A program made the translations under genes and the position numbers. The notes under the pieces were generated by a model, which had not been told where the DNA came from, ran no database searches, and saw nothing but the letters and a program-made list of their open reading frames with translations. Below are positions 1 through 7,924 of a DNA stretch of 20,624 nt, one piece after another (the stretch's first letter is position 1; each line of letters starts with the position of its first letter). Source of the stretch: Gallionellales bacterium CG03_land_8_20_14_0_80_55_15 (GTDB lineage: Bacteria; Pseudomonadota; Gammaproteobacteria; Burkholderiales; Gallionellaceae); NCBI GenBank assembly GCA_002780675.1, contig PEUR01000011.1:1-20624 (forward strand). Reading direction: 5' to 3'.

Positions 1-1100
1 ATCACCCGACCAAACACGTCAGACAGAAAGGTCATGTTGCGACCCTTGACAACACGTCCCTCCTGCACCTCACCGTGTTCGACAAACTCATCCACATTGA
101 GCACCAAATCACCGGTTGTCTTGACGCTTATGCCCCCTTTATTCTCGATTTTCTCGGTTACGGACACCTGGTTGGACTTGGGATCCAGCGTCAAAAACCC
201 GTCCAGCGTTGCCACGATGTACTCACCGTCTTCGCACACCTCAACCTTGGTACCCACCGAAGTGAGCGCATACAAATCCATATCCTTGGGCAGTGCGGGC
301 TCGATAAGGTCTCCTCCCACGGTGCGCCCCTGTCTGCCAAGCACACGCGAAAGCTTTTTCAATAGACGCGCACCCTTTGCCATCTGGGGAAAACGATTCT
401 TGAACTGGCTGAGGTCGGCTTTGCCGTTTGCGAGTATTTTCGGAGAATTGTCACGATGTAAATCAGGCGAGGCTTCCTTGATTTCCGCATCGCGTCCGGC
501 GGTCGGATCAAGCTGGCGCGCAATCGTTCTGCGCATCGAAGTAGCGCCCCCTATGGCCTCACGAATCGCCAATTCATCCAGCCCGAATTTCACACCCTTA
601 AGCCAGATGGCAGCAAAGAATTCATCAAAATTCAGCGTAGCGGGAACATCTTCGGTCTTATCCACATAGTCAATAATGGGTGTCAAACCAGTGTCATCAG
701 GTTCGCCATACACGGGTTCCTGATGCGTCACTTCCATCGTGACAGGCTCAAACAGGTATTCCACACGCTTGCCGTTTTCCAGCACTTTGACCGCGCGATA
801 TAGTTTCTTACGAAGTTCAGGAAAAGGCACGATACCCGAAGCTATCCTGAGTTCCTTTGAGGAGCTTTTGAAAAAAGCCAAGGCATCTGCGTCGTATAGC
901 AGTTTTTGCACTAACTCGAAATTCATACCGGCAAAACGCTCACCGCAGGCATGCATTCTGTCCACAAACGCAACAAAATCATCGGCTAATTGCAGGTGCT
1001 CGATCAGCACAATTACACCGTCAGCCTGTTTGACGACAAAATTGGGGGTCAAAAAAACTGTGACTGACTCATCTTGAAGTGGTTGGCGTGCTTCAGTCAT
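1..1100 (-). CDS. FapA/DUF342-family protein, N-terminal part (cut by window edge)
   Basis: The frame is open from an ATG at 1100 to the window edge, giving 366 visible codons. An in-frame TAA lies 18 bases before the ATG, and a GAGGAT Shine-Dalgarno sequence about 6-8 bases before it, so this start is firm. The visible protein is soluble with no signal peptide or membrane segment. Residues about 155-190 (GVKFGLDELAIREAI) and about 200-340 resemble the DUF342/FapA family: a GGDLIEP stretch near 262, an EDGEYIVATLDGFL stretch near 290, then a glycine-rich repeat region that begins the family's beta-helix (around 322-366, including EFVEHGEVQEGRV). Family members are usually about 550-650 residues, so roughly the last third is probably missing. 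Some relatives are called flagellar assembly protein A; the biochemical role is poorly known. It follows nuoN but is separated by a strong terminator, so it is probably not part of the complex I unit. The family call was made by eye. Confidence 0.72.
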   Translation of the reverse strand, partial: MTEARQPLQDESVTVFLTPNFVVKQADGVIVLIEHLQLADDFVAFVDRMHACGERFAGMNFELVQKLLYDADALAFFKSSSKELRIASGIVPFPELRKKLYRAVKVLENGKRVEYLFEPVTMEVTHQEPVYGEPDDTGLTPIIDYVDKTEDVPATLNFDEFFAAIWLKGVKFGLDELAIREAIGGATSMRRTIARQLDPTAGRDAEIKEASPDLHRDNSPKILANGKADLSQFKNRFPQMAKGARLLKKLSRVLGRQGRTVGGDLIEPALPKDMDLYALTSVGTKVEVCEDGEYIVATLDGFLTLDPKSNQVSVTEKIENKGGISVKTTGDLVLNVDEFVEHGEVQEGRVVKGRNMTFLSDVFGRV

Positions 1101-1130
1101 GTTCTCATCCTCACTCGATTAGGCCGCCCG

Positions 1131-1162
1131 TAAAAAAACAAGCTCCCGCACATGGCGGGAGC
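1131..1162 (-). terminator. Rho-independent terminator of the nuo operon
   Basis: An 8-bp perfect stem, GCTCCCGC (1142-1149) pairing with GCGGGAGC (1155-1162), closes a 5-base loop. On the minus strand it is followed by TTG and a run of seven T (1138-1132). It begins 22 bases after the nuoN stop codon. This is a textbook intrinsic terminator, read in the same direction as nuo. Confidence 0.93.
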
Positions 1163-1184
1163 ATCGTTTTCAGTCAGTTCCCGT

Positions 1185-2636
1185 TCAAGGTAATAGCAGC
1201 GACTGTTGAACCGAGACCGCACATATTGACATCAAAGCACCTGGCATCAACCCCAGGAACAGCACACCAAGGCCATTCAAGGTAATCAAAAGCCCAGTGT
1301 CTGAACTGACAACAATCGGCACATGACTTTCAGGCGCATCAAAATACATCAATTTAATAATACGCAAATAATAGAAAGCGCCTATCAGGGAGAACATCAC
1401 CGCCACCACCGCCAGCCATACATGACCCGTCTGAATAATGGCATGAAGCACCGAAAACTTTGCGTAGAAACCTATCGTGGGAGGGATACCTGCCATGGAT
1501 AACATCAGCAACATCATCATGAAAGCAAGCCAAGGGCTGCGTTGATTCAAGCCTTTAAAGTCATCCAGGGTATCTGCCTCAAAACCGGCACGCGACAAGA
1601 TCATAATCATGCCGAATGCGCCGAGCGACATCATCACATATGCCACAGCATAGAACATGGAAGCGCCATATCCCTCGATTCCACCGCTGATAAGCCCCAG
1701 TAGCAAAAAACCCATATGAGTAATGGTGGAATAAGCCAACATCCGCTTGATATTGGTTTGTGCAATCGCTGACAAATTACCCAGCGCCATGGAGGCGATG
1801 GACAGGATGATTAACATGCCGGTCCAATCCTGCGAAAGCCCCTGCAAACCTTCCACAAGAATACGCGCAACAAAAGCAAAGGCTGCCAGCTTGGGCACGG
1901 AACCTATCATCATGGTCATTGCCGTCGGTGCACCATGATAAACGTCAGGAACCCACATATGGAAAGGCACCACGCCAAGTTTGAAGGCTAGCCCGGAAAC
2001 GATAAACACCAGACCGAAGGCCAGCAGGGATTTATTCTGCACCCCGTTGCTGATGGCATCAGAAATTGCGCCCAGCTCAAGCGAGCCGGTTGCGCCGTAC
2101 AACATGGACATGCCATACAACAGCAAACCTGATGCCAGTGCGCCCAACACAAAGTATTTCATCGCAGCTTCAGTCGCAACGGCAGAATCACGTTGCAACG
2201 CAACCATTGCATACAGGCTTAGTGAGAGGAGCTCCAGACCAAGGTACAGTGTCAGGAAGTGGTTGGCAGAAATCATCACGTTCATGCCGAGCAGCGCGAA
2301 CAATGCCAATGACATGAACTCACCGGTAAACATACCGCGCGCCATCAAATACTGTCGCGAATAGACCAGCACCATCGAAACGCCCAGATAACTCATTAGT
2401 TTTAATACGTCAGACATCATATCGGCAACGTACATGTTGTTGAACGCATAAACCACACCGGGCTCGTGCGCAACAATGGTGATAATCGAGCAGCCCAGCA
2501 AAGTTATCTGTACCAGCAGATAGGTGAACAGTTTGCTGCTTTTCGTCAGCATGAGATCCGCGATCAAGATAAAGCAGACCATCACCAGCAAGAAAATTTC
2601 CGAACTGGCGGGTATCAAATTAGCTAACAAATTCAT
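1185..2636 (-). CDS. nuoN: NADH-quinone oxidoreductase subunit N
   Basis: NuoN is one of three antiporter-like, proton-pumping subunits in the membrane arm of complex I. The protein has 483 residues, the usual length for the family, and is hydrophobic throughout with about 14 membrane segments. The key residues are visible: the TM5-type glutamate E135 (in [14 protein letters not shown]) and the pump lysine K219 (in [22 protein letters not shown]). I chose the ATG at 2636 because GAGG lies 5 bases before it. A GTG two codons upstream (2642) is in frame, but it overlaps the Shine-Dalgarno sequence and has none of its own. It is the last gene of the operon and is followed by the terminator at 1131-1162. 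The gap to nuoM (2637-2717) holds an imperfect palindrome. Confidence 0.97.
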   Translation of the reverse strand: MNLLANLIPASSEIFLLVMVCFILIADLMLTKSSKLFTYLLVQITLLGCSIITIVAHEPGVVYAFNNMYVADMMSDVLKLMSYLGVSMVLVYSRQYLMARGMFTGEFMSLALFALLGMNVMISANHFLTLYLGLELLSLSLYAMVALQRDSAVATEAAMKYFVLGALASGLLLYGMSMLYGATGSLELGAISDAISNGVQNKSLLAFGLVFIVSGLAFKLGVVPFHMWVPDVYHGAPTAMTMMIGSVPKLAAFAFVARILVEGLQGLSQDWTGMLIILSIASMALGNLSAIAQTNIKRMLAYSTITHMGFLLLGLISGGIEGYGASMFYAVAYVMMSLGAFGMIMILSRAGFEADTLDDFKGLNQRSPWLAFMMMLLMLSMAGIPPTIGFYAKFSVLHAIIQTGHVWLAVVAVMFSLIGAFYYLRIIKLMYFDAPESHVPIVVSSDTGLLITLNGLGVLFLGLMPGALMSICAVSVQQSLLLP

Positions 2637-2676
2637 ATTCACCTCAAAAGCAGTCTTTAAGTATTTAGACGATGGT

Positions 2677-2710
2677 CAGCGGTCACAGTCAGTTGAACTG
2701 GCGACCACTG
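2677..2710. repeat. Imperfect palindrome in the nuoM-nuoN gap
   Basis: The left arm CAGCGGTCACAGTCAGTT (2677-2694) matches the inverse of the right arm AACTGGCGACCACTG (2696-2710), with CAGTT-G-AACTG at the centre and GGTC/GACC outside it. It could form a hairpin in the intercistronic RNA. There is no T-tract, so it is not a simple terminator. It resembles, more loosely, the palindromic elements on both sides of nuoJ. Confidence 0.5.
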
Positions 2711-2717
2711 ATTATAT

Positions 2718-4205
2718 TTATAACGGCAACTTGGAATGGGCAACATGCACCAGCAAATCATTCACGGAGGCATGTAACACATCGCTTAACGGCAATGGGT
2801 AAAGCCCCATTCCCAGCACAATGACAGCCAAAATCGTCATGATCAGAATTTCGCGTGCATTCACGTCGGTAAGTTCCTCAACATGCTTGTTGGTAACCTC
2901 GCCGAACATGACACGTTTGTATAACCACAAGGTATAGGCCGCTCCGAAAATCAATGTCGTGCCTGCCGCAAATGCGTACCAGAAGTTGACTTTGATCGTT
3001 CCCATCAACACCATGAATTCGCCAACAAATGCGCTGGTTCCCGGCAAACCGCTGTTGGCCATCGCGAACAACATAAAGAAGGCAGCGAATATAGGCATCT
3101 TTTTGACTACACCGCCGTAATCCGCAATCTGCCTGGAGTGCATCCGGTCATAGAGCACGCCGATACCCAGGAACAGCGCACCCGCAACAAAGCCGTGTGA
3201 CAGCATTTGTAACAAAGCTCCTTCCAAGCCATAAGCATTGAAAATAAAAATCCCCAGTGTGACAAAACCCATATGCGAAATAGAGGAGTAAGCCACCAGT
3301 TTTTTCATGTCGCTTTGCATCAAAGCAACCAACCCGATATAGACCACTGCGATGAGTGACAGTGCGATCATCAACCCAGCCAGCTTATGACTCGCATCCG
3401 GCGTGATAGGCAAAACAAAACGCAGGAAACCGTAAGCGCCAACCTTGAGCATAATCGCCGCCAGGATCACAGAACCACCCGTTGGCGCTTCAACGTGAGC
3501 ATCCGGCAACCAGGTATGTACCGGAAACATCGGAACTTTCACTGCGAAGGCGAAGAAGAACGCGATAAAGATCAGAATCTGCGCGCTCATTGGAATCGCG
3601 GCTTGATGGAAATCCAGAATCGAGAAACTACCGGTCAAGTTGTACAGGTAAATCAACGACACCAGCATCAACAATGAACCTAGCAAGGTATACAGAAAGA
3701 ACTTCATCGTCGCGTAGATGCGATTCGGGCCACCCCAAACACCGATGATGATGAACATCGGGATCAGCATGGCTTCCCAGAACACATAGAACAGCATCGA
3801 ATCGAGCGCTCCAAACACTCCGTTGATAATCCCCGACATAATCAGGAATGAGGCCATGTATTGCGCAACACGTTTCTCAATGACTTTCCAGCCAGCCAAC
3901 ACCACGATAACCGTAAAGAAGCTATTCAGCAGAATAAACAACATGGAAATACCATCTACACCGAGATAGTAATGGATGTTGAAACGTGTAATCCAGTCGT
4001 GCTGTTCAACAAACTGCATGTTGCTCGTCGTTTTATCAAATCCAGTGTACAGAGGCAAAGTGACCAGAAAACCCAGCACACTGCCAACCAGAGATAAGAT
4101 ACGAGCCAGCGGAGCGTTTTTGTCGTCGCCAGTTGCCAGAACCAGAATACCGAAAAGAATCGGCAACCAGATCGTAACGCTAATTACAGGTAGTCCAAAG
4201 ATCAT
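2718..4205 (-). CDS. nuoM: NADH-quinone oxidoreductase subunit M
   Basis: NuoM is the middle antiporter-like proton-pumping subunit of the complex I membrane arm. The protein has 495 residues, the typical length, with about 14 membrane helices. The essential glutamate is at E144 (VFWEAMLIPMFIIIGVWG) and the TM7-type lysine at K223, followed by PMFPVHTWLPDAHVEAPT, the signature of the proton-conducting family. The ATG at 4205 has AAGGA about 9 bases upstream. The gap to nuoL holds a GC-rich hairpin, and the gap to nuoN holds a palindrome. Confidence 0.98.
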   Translation of the reverse strand: MIFGLPVISVTIWLPILFGILVLATGDDKNAPLARILSLVGSVLGFLVTLPLYTGFDKTTSNMQFVEQHDWITRFNIHYYLGVDGISMLFILLNSFFTVIVVLAGWKVIEKRVAQYMASFLIMSGIINGVFGALDSMLFYVFWEAMLIPMFIIIGVWGGPNRIYATMKFFLYTLLGSLLMLVSLIYLYNLTGSFSILDFHQAAIPMSAQILIFIAFFFAFAVKVPMFPVHTWLPDAHVEAPTGGSVILAAIMLKVGAYGFLRFVLPITPDASHKLAGLMIALSLIAVVYIGLVALMQSDMKKLVAYSSISHMGFVTLGIFIFNAYGLEGALLQMLSHGFVAGALFLGIGVLYDRMHSRQIADYGGVVKKMPIFAAFFMLFAMANSGLPGTSAFVGEFMVLMGTIKVNFWYAFAAGTTLIFGAAYTLWLYKRVMFGEVTNKHVEELTDVNAREILIMTILAVIVLGMGLYPLPLSDVLHASVNDLLVHVAHSKLPL

Positions 4206-4258
4206 GCTGTATTTCCTTCACTTTAATATCAACTCCCTCAATCACCCTTATCCGGTGA

Positions 4259-4289
4259 GCCACGCCGCCCCTTAAAGGGAAAGCGTGGC
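4259..4289. other. Intercistronic hairpin between nuoL and nuoM
   Basis: A 7-bp perfect stem, GCCACGC (4259-4265) with GCGTGGC (4283-4289), encloses an inner CCC/GGG pairing (4269-4271 with 4277-4279). On the minus strand it follows the nuoL stop by 12 bases and has no U-run after it. It is more likely an RNA-stability or partial attenuation element than a full terminator; that role is inference. Confidence 0.5.
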
Positions 4290-4301
4290 AGGGGTTAGCT
4301 C

Positions 4302-6326
4302 TTATGCAAACCAGTTACGAATAGTCAACAAGACAAACACACCAACGATCATCGTGAACGCGTAGTGGTAAATATAACCGGACTGGAATTTGCGTACCAC
4401 GCTAGAAATTTTACCTACCAGATTGGCACTGCCATTCACAATCAGTCCATCAATCAAGTACTTATCACCGAACTTGCCCAGGTATGCGCTCAGGCCACGG
4501 GTACCCCCAGCAAAGAACCAGTCATTAAAACGGTCAAAGTAATACTTGTTATCCAGCAAGGTATAAATCCACTGGAAGCGTTTTTGAATCGCGGCAGGAA
4601 TATCGGGACGCTTCATATAGAAGAACCAGGATGTTGCCACGCCAGCCATTGCCAACAAGAACGGCAAACTAAGCAAAGAATGGAATGCCATATCGAACGC
4701 ACCATGGAATTCTTCTTTCATCTCCAGGAAGCCTTCAGCATGTTCTGGTGAGATAAAAATCGCATCCTTGAAGTAGTTGCCGTACAGCATGGGTTCAACG
4801 ACAATGTAGCCGATTACTGCGGAAGGGATTGCCAGCAAAACTAACGGCAGCCAGACTACCCAAGGGGTTTCATGTGGCTTATGCCCTGGAGCCAAGCCGT
4901 GATGATGATCCTGGGCAACTTCTTCGTCAGCATGATCCCCCGCGTGTTCTGCGTGATGCGGCTTACCGAAACGCTCTTCGCCGTGGAATACTAAAAAATA
5001 CAGCCGGAAAGAGTAGAACGCGGTAACAAATACCCCCGCCGCGACCGCAAAGTAAGCGAACCCAGAACCTGCCAAATGTGAGTATTCAACTGCCTCGATG
5101 ATGCTGTCCTTGGAATAGAAGCCCGAGAAAAAGGGTGTCCCGATCAACGCCAGCGAACCAATCAGGAAGGTAATCCAGGTATAGGGCATGTATTTTCGTA
5201 AGCCCCCCATATTGCGGATATCCTGGTCATGATGCATACCCATAATCACACTACCTGCGGCGAGGAATAACAATGCCTTGAAAAACGCGTGCGTCATCAA
5301 GTGAAAGATACCCACCGAATAGGCTGATGCGCCGAGTGCCACAAACATGTAACCGAGTTGAGACAAGGTGGAGTAAGCAATCACGCGCTTGATGTCGTTC
5401 TGGATAATGCCGAGGAATCCCATGAACAAGGCGTTAATCGCACCGATAATCATAATGAAGGATAAGGCGGTATCGGACAACTCGAACATGGGTGACATGC
5501 GCGCAACCATGAAAATACCGGCGGTAACCATTGTTGCTGCATGGATCAAAGCAGAGATAGGGGTCGGACCTTCCATCGAGTCTGGCAACCAGACATGCAA
5601 GGGAAACTGTGCCGACTTACCCATTGCTCCGATAAATAACAGAATACAGATTGCCGTAATCAAGTTGACCGATATACCGGCAATCGGTGCCATATCATCC
5701 ACATGACTCGCAACATTGGCAAAAACTGCTGCGTAATCAAGCGTGCCAAAAACCATCAGTATCAAACCGATGCCGAGCAAAAAACCAAAGTCGCCGACAC
5801 GGTTGACCAGAAAAGCCTTCAAGTTCGCATAAATAGCCGTTGGCCGGGTATACCAGAAGCCGATTAGCAAGTATGAAACCAGCCCCACTGCCTCCCAACC
5901 GAAGAACAGTTGCATGAAGTTGTTGGACATCACCAGCATCAGCATGGAGAAAGTAAACAGCGAGATATAGCTGAAGAAACGTTGGTAACCTGCATCCTCT
6001 GACATGTAACCGATGGTGTAGATATGCACCATCAACGAAACTGAGGTGACCACCAGCATCATAGTTACAGTCAGCCTGTCAATCAGGAAGCCCACATGAA
6101 AACTGGTGTCACCAGAAGTCAGCCAAGTGTAAACGGGGCCATTGAAAGTGTGCCCTGCCATCACATCCAGATAAATCTGAATGGATGAGAACAGCGCAAC
6201 GCCCACCAAAGCAATGGTCAAGCGGTGCGTCATGGTTCGTCCCAGCAGCTTACCGAACAGACCCGCAGCGATTGCGCCGAACAAAGGAGCCAGAGGCACC
6301 AACAAATAATAGGTTTGCATGTCCAT
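4302..6326 (-). CDS. nuoL: NADH-quinone oxidoreductase subunit L
   Basis: NuoL is the distal antiporter-like proton-pumping subunit, whose family carries a long lateral helix along the membrane arm. It has 674 residues. Conserved residues include E144 (FFGWEAVGLVSYLLIGFW), K237 in GAMGKSAQFPLHVWLPDSMEGPTP, the histidines of ALIHAATMVTAG, and K406 in FSGFYSKDSII. A histidine- and acid-rich insert at about 457-486 (HHAEHAGDHADEE, then DHHHGLAPGHKPHE) lies in a loop between helices. The ATG at 6326 has AAAGG 8-9 bases before it, inside the end of nuoK, and starts 4 bases after the nuoK stop. A second ATG two codons in is possible but less well placed. Confidence 0.98.
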   Translation of the reverse strand: MDMQTYYLLVPLAPLFGAIAAGLFGKLLGRTMTHRLTIALVGVALFSSIQIYLDVMAGHTFNGPVYTWLTSGDTSFHVGFLIDRLTVTMMLVVTSVSLMVHIYTIGYMSEDAGYQRFFSYISLFTFSMLMLVMSNNFMQLFFGWEAVGLVSYLLIGFWYTRPTAIYANLKAFLVNRVGDFGFLLGIGLILMVFGTLDYAAVFANVASHVDDMAPIAGISVNLITAICILLFIGAMGKSAQFPLHVWLPDSMEGPTPISALIHAATMVTAGIFMVARMSPMFELSDTALSFIMIIGAINALFMGFLGIIQNDIKRVIAYSTLSQLGYMFVALGASAYSVGIFHLMTHAFFKALLFLAAGSVIMGMHHDQDIRNMGGLRKYMPYTWITFLIGSLALIGTPFFSGFYSKDSIIEAVEYSHLAGSGFAYFAVAAGVFVTAFYSFRLYFLVFHGEERFGKPHHAEHAGDHADEEVAQDHHHGLAPGHKPHETPWVVWLPLVLLAIPSAVIGYIVVEPMLYGNYFKDAIFISPEHAEGFLEMKEEFHGAFDMAFHSLLSLPFLLAMAGVATSWFFYMKRPDIPAAIQKRFQWIYTLLDNKYYFDRFNDWFFAGGTRGLSAYLGKFGDKYLIDGLIVNGSANLVGKISSVVRKFQSGYIYHYAFTMIVGVFVLLTIRNWFA

Positions 6327-6330
6327 TACA

Positions 6331-6636
6331 TCAGCCTTTCAAACTGCCGAGATCATCAACGTTAATAGTGCGCAGATTGCGGAATAGCACCACCAGAATC
6401 GCCAGACCGATAGCTGCCTCGGCAGCCGCCACCGTCAAGATAAAGAAAACGAAGACTTGCCCGGATACATCGTTCAAATAGTGCGAAAAAGCAACGAAGT
6501 TGGTATTTACCGCCAGCAGCATCAACTCGATAGACATCAGCAGAATAATCACATTCTTGCGATTCAGGAAAATGCCTACCACGCTGATGGCAAACAGCAC
6601 CGCGCTAAACACCAGATAGTGTGAAAGGGTCAACAT
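6331..6636 (-). CDS. nuoK: NADH-quinone oxidoreductase subunit K
   Basis: NuoK is the small membrane subunit (three helices, related to MrpC) that lies next to NuoJ and NuoN and carries glutamates essential for proton transfer. The protein has 101 residues, the standard length. E37 (in [11 protein letters not shown]) and E73 (in [12 protein letters not shown]) correspond to the two key glutamates at 36 and 72 in E. coli. The ATG is at 6636, with AGGGAGCG about 9 bases upstream. It is separated from nuoJ by 85 bases holding a palindromic heptad repeat, and from nuoL by only 4 bases. Confidence 0.98.
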   Translation of the reverse strand: MLTLSHYLVFSAVLFAISVVGIFLNRKNVIILLMSIELMLLAVNTNFVAFSHYLNDVSGQVFVFFILTVAAAEAAIGLAILVVLFRNLRTINVDDLGSLKG

Positions 6637-6665
6637 ATTATAATTTTCGCTCCCTTGGTTAACTC

Positions 6666-6716
6666 GGATAGTGGCAAGTGGTTAGTGGAACACCCCACTA
6701 CGACTTGTCACTCGCC
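6666..6716. repeat. Palindromic heptad-repeat element between nuoJ and nuoK
   Basis: On the plus strand, three 7-base units ending in AGT stand in tandem: GGATAGT, GGCAAGT, GGTTAGT (6666-6686). On the minus strand, the right half reads GGCGAGT, GACAAGT, CGTAGT (6716-6697). The two halves pair as an imperfect hairpin, with arms 6670-6688 and 6695-6712 and a loop of about 6 bases. A similar element lies on the other side of nuoJ. Confidence 0.65.
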
Positions 6717-6721
6717 AGACT

Positions 6722-7330
6722 TTATTTACTTGAAACTTTATTTTCAGACGGCATTTTTACAATACGCAAACGATCTGCCTTCTTGGCTTTAACCTGCTCA
6801 GCCACATTTTGCGACTTGACCCCCGAACGGCGGCGCAAAGTCAGTGCAATTGCAGCAACCATTGCGACCAGCAGTATTACTGCCGCGATCTCGAACGGAT
6901 AAACATAGTCGGTATAAAGCAAGCGTCCCAACTCTTTGGTATTACTGTAATCAGCGCCGTGAACAACGGCAGTTGCAACATCGGCAGTCTGAGTTGAACC
7001 CAACACCCAGATCATTTCAAAAACCATCAAACCTGCCAACAATGCGCCAAACGGGAACCAGCGCCAGAAGCCTTCACGCAACTGCAACAGATTGATGTCC
7101 AGCATCATCACCACGAACAAGAACAAAACCATCACCGCGCCGACGTAAACCAGCACCAGCGCAATGGCAAGAAACTCGGCTTCGAGCAGCATCCAGATAC
7201 CGGCTGCACTACAGAAAGCCAGCACCAAATAAAGCGCCGCATGAACAGGGTTGCGTGCGATAACTACACCCACTCCAGCCATGACGGTTATTGACGCGAA
7301 TAGATAAAATGCTACATCTACGAAACTCAT
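6722..7330 (-). CDS. nuoJ: NADH-quinone oxidoreductase subunit J
   Basis: NuoJ is a membrane subunit with five helices next to NuoA, NuoH and NuoK, in the part of complex I that couples quinone reduction to proton pumping. The protein has 202 residues; helices are visible from residue 5 to about 165, including the conserved NPVHAALYLVLAFCSAAGIW and LVLVYVGAVMVLFLFVVMM segments. The C-terminal 35 or so residues are basic and hydrophilic. The ATG at 7330 has AAGGGGTG about 5 bases before it. Both flanking gaps (7331-7402 and 6637-6721) are longer than most in this operon and carry related palindromic heptad repeats. Confidence 0.97.
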   Translation of the reverse strand: MSFVDVAFYLFASITVMAGVGVVIARNPVHAALYLVLAFCSAAGIWMLLEAEFLAIALVLVYVGAVMVLFLFVVMMLDINLLQLREGFWRWFPFGALLAGLMVFEMIWVLGSTQTADVATAVVHGADYSNTKELGRLLYTDYVYPFEIAAVILLVAMVAAIALTLRRRSGVKSQNVAEQVKAKKADRLRIVKMPSENKVSSK

Positions 7331-7349
7331 GAATTCACCCCTTAAAAGC

Positions 7350-7408
7350 TGTTAGTGGTATGTGGGCAGCGAAAAACCAGACTCACTACTCTCCACTCCC
7401 TACTATCT
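7350..7408. repeat. Palindromic heptad-repeat element between nuoI and nuoJ
   Basis: The minus strand from 7408 to 7381 is exactly four 7-base units, each ending in AGT: AGATAGT, AGGGAGT, GGAGAGT, AGTGAGT. The plus strand from 7350 reads TGTTAGT, GGTATGT, GGGCAGC. The half-elements face each other across 7371-7380. The first minus-strand unit contains the TAG stop of nuoI (7405-7403). The layout matches the element at 6666-6716. Confidence 0.65.
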
Positions 7409-7891
7409 GTATTTCGCATCCGCTGCCCTGTCCTTGGCAATCTGCGTCTCATTTTTATCGCCAATCGCCAGCAGCATCGGCTTGGTGTAGTACAAATCAC
7501 TACGATTTTCACCGTGATATTCAAAAATCCTCGTCTCTACAATCGCGTCAACCGGACAGGATTCTTCGCAAAATCCGCAAAAAATACACTTGGTCAAGTC
7601 TATGTCATATTGCGTAGTGCGCCGTGTACCATCCTCACGCTCGGCCACCTCAATCTTGATAGCCAATGCCGGACAGACCGCTTCGCACAACTTGCAACCG
7701 ATGCAACGTTCTTCACCGTTTGCATAGCGACGCTGCGCGTGCAAACCACGAAAGCGAAAACCCTGTGGCGTTTTTTCTTCTGGGAACTGCACCGTAATTT
7801 TGCGCGCAAACATATACCGACCTGTTAATGCCATCCCTTTTAGCAATTCAAAGAGCAGGAAGGTTTTAAAGAAATCTCTGATTTTTTCCAT
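7403..7891 (-). CDS. nuoI: NADH-quinone oxidoreductase subunit I (2x[4Fe-4S])
   Basis: NuoI is the ferredoxin-like subunit that carries electrons through clusters N6a and N6b towards N2 at the membrane surface. The protein has 162 residues. Two [4Fe-4S] motifs are intact: C63-C66-C69-C73 ([12 protein letters not shown]) and C102-C105-C108-C112 ([12 protein letters not shown]). The N-terminal 25 residues are amphipathic, as expected for a membrane-surface anchor. The ATG at 7891 has GAGGAT 5 bases upstream. The stop codon lies inside the heptad repeat element that fills the gap to nuoJ. Confidence 0.98.
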   Translation of the reverse strand: MEKIRDFFKTFLLFELLKGMALTGRYMFARKITVQFPEEKTPQGFRFRGLHAQRRYANGEERCIGCKLCEAVCPALAIKIEVAEREDGTRRTTQYDIDLTKCIFCGFCEESCPVDAIVETRIFEYHGENRSDLYYTKPMLLAIGDKNETQIAKDRAADAKYR

Positions 7892-7924
7892 TTTATATCC
7901 TCGTGCGAACGCGATTAAAGCGTC

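Noticed and set aside
34..669. Long plus-strand open frame at the left edge (211 codons)
   Set aside because: It lies antisense to the FapA/DUF342 gene; its serine/threonine/proline-rich translation matches no family and it has no Shine-Dalgarno sequence. The minus-strand frame has both a good start and family motifs.
6666..7408. CRISPR array or mobile element as explanation of the repeats around nuoJ
   Set aside because: Units are 7 bases, contiguous and degenerate, with no spacers, no transposase and no target-site duplication that I can see.
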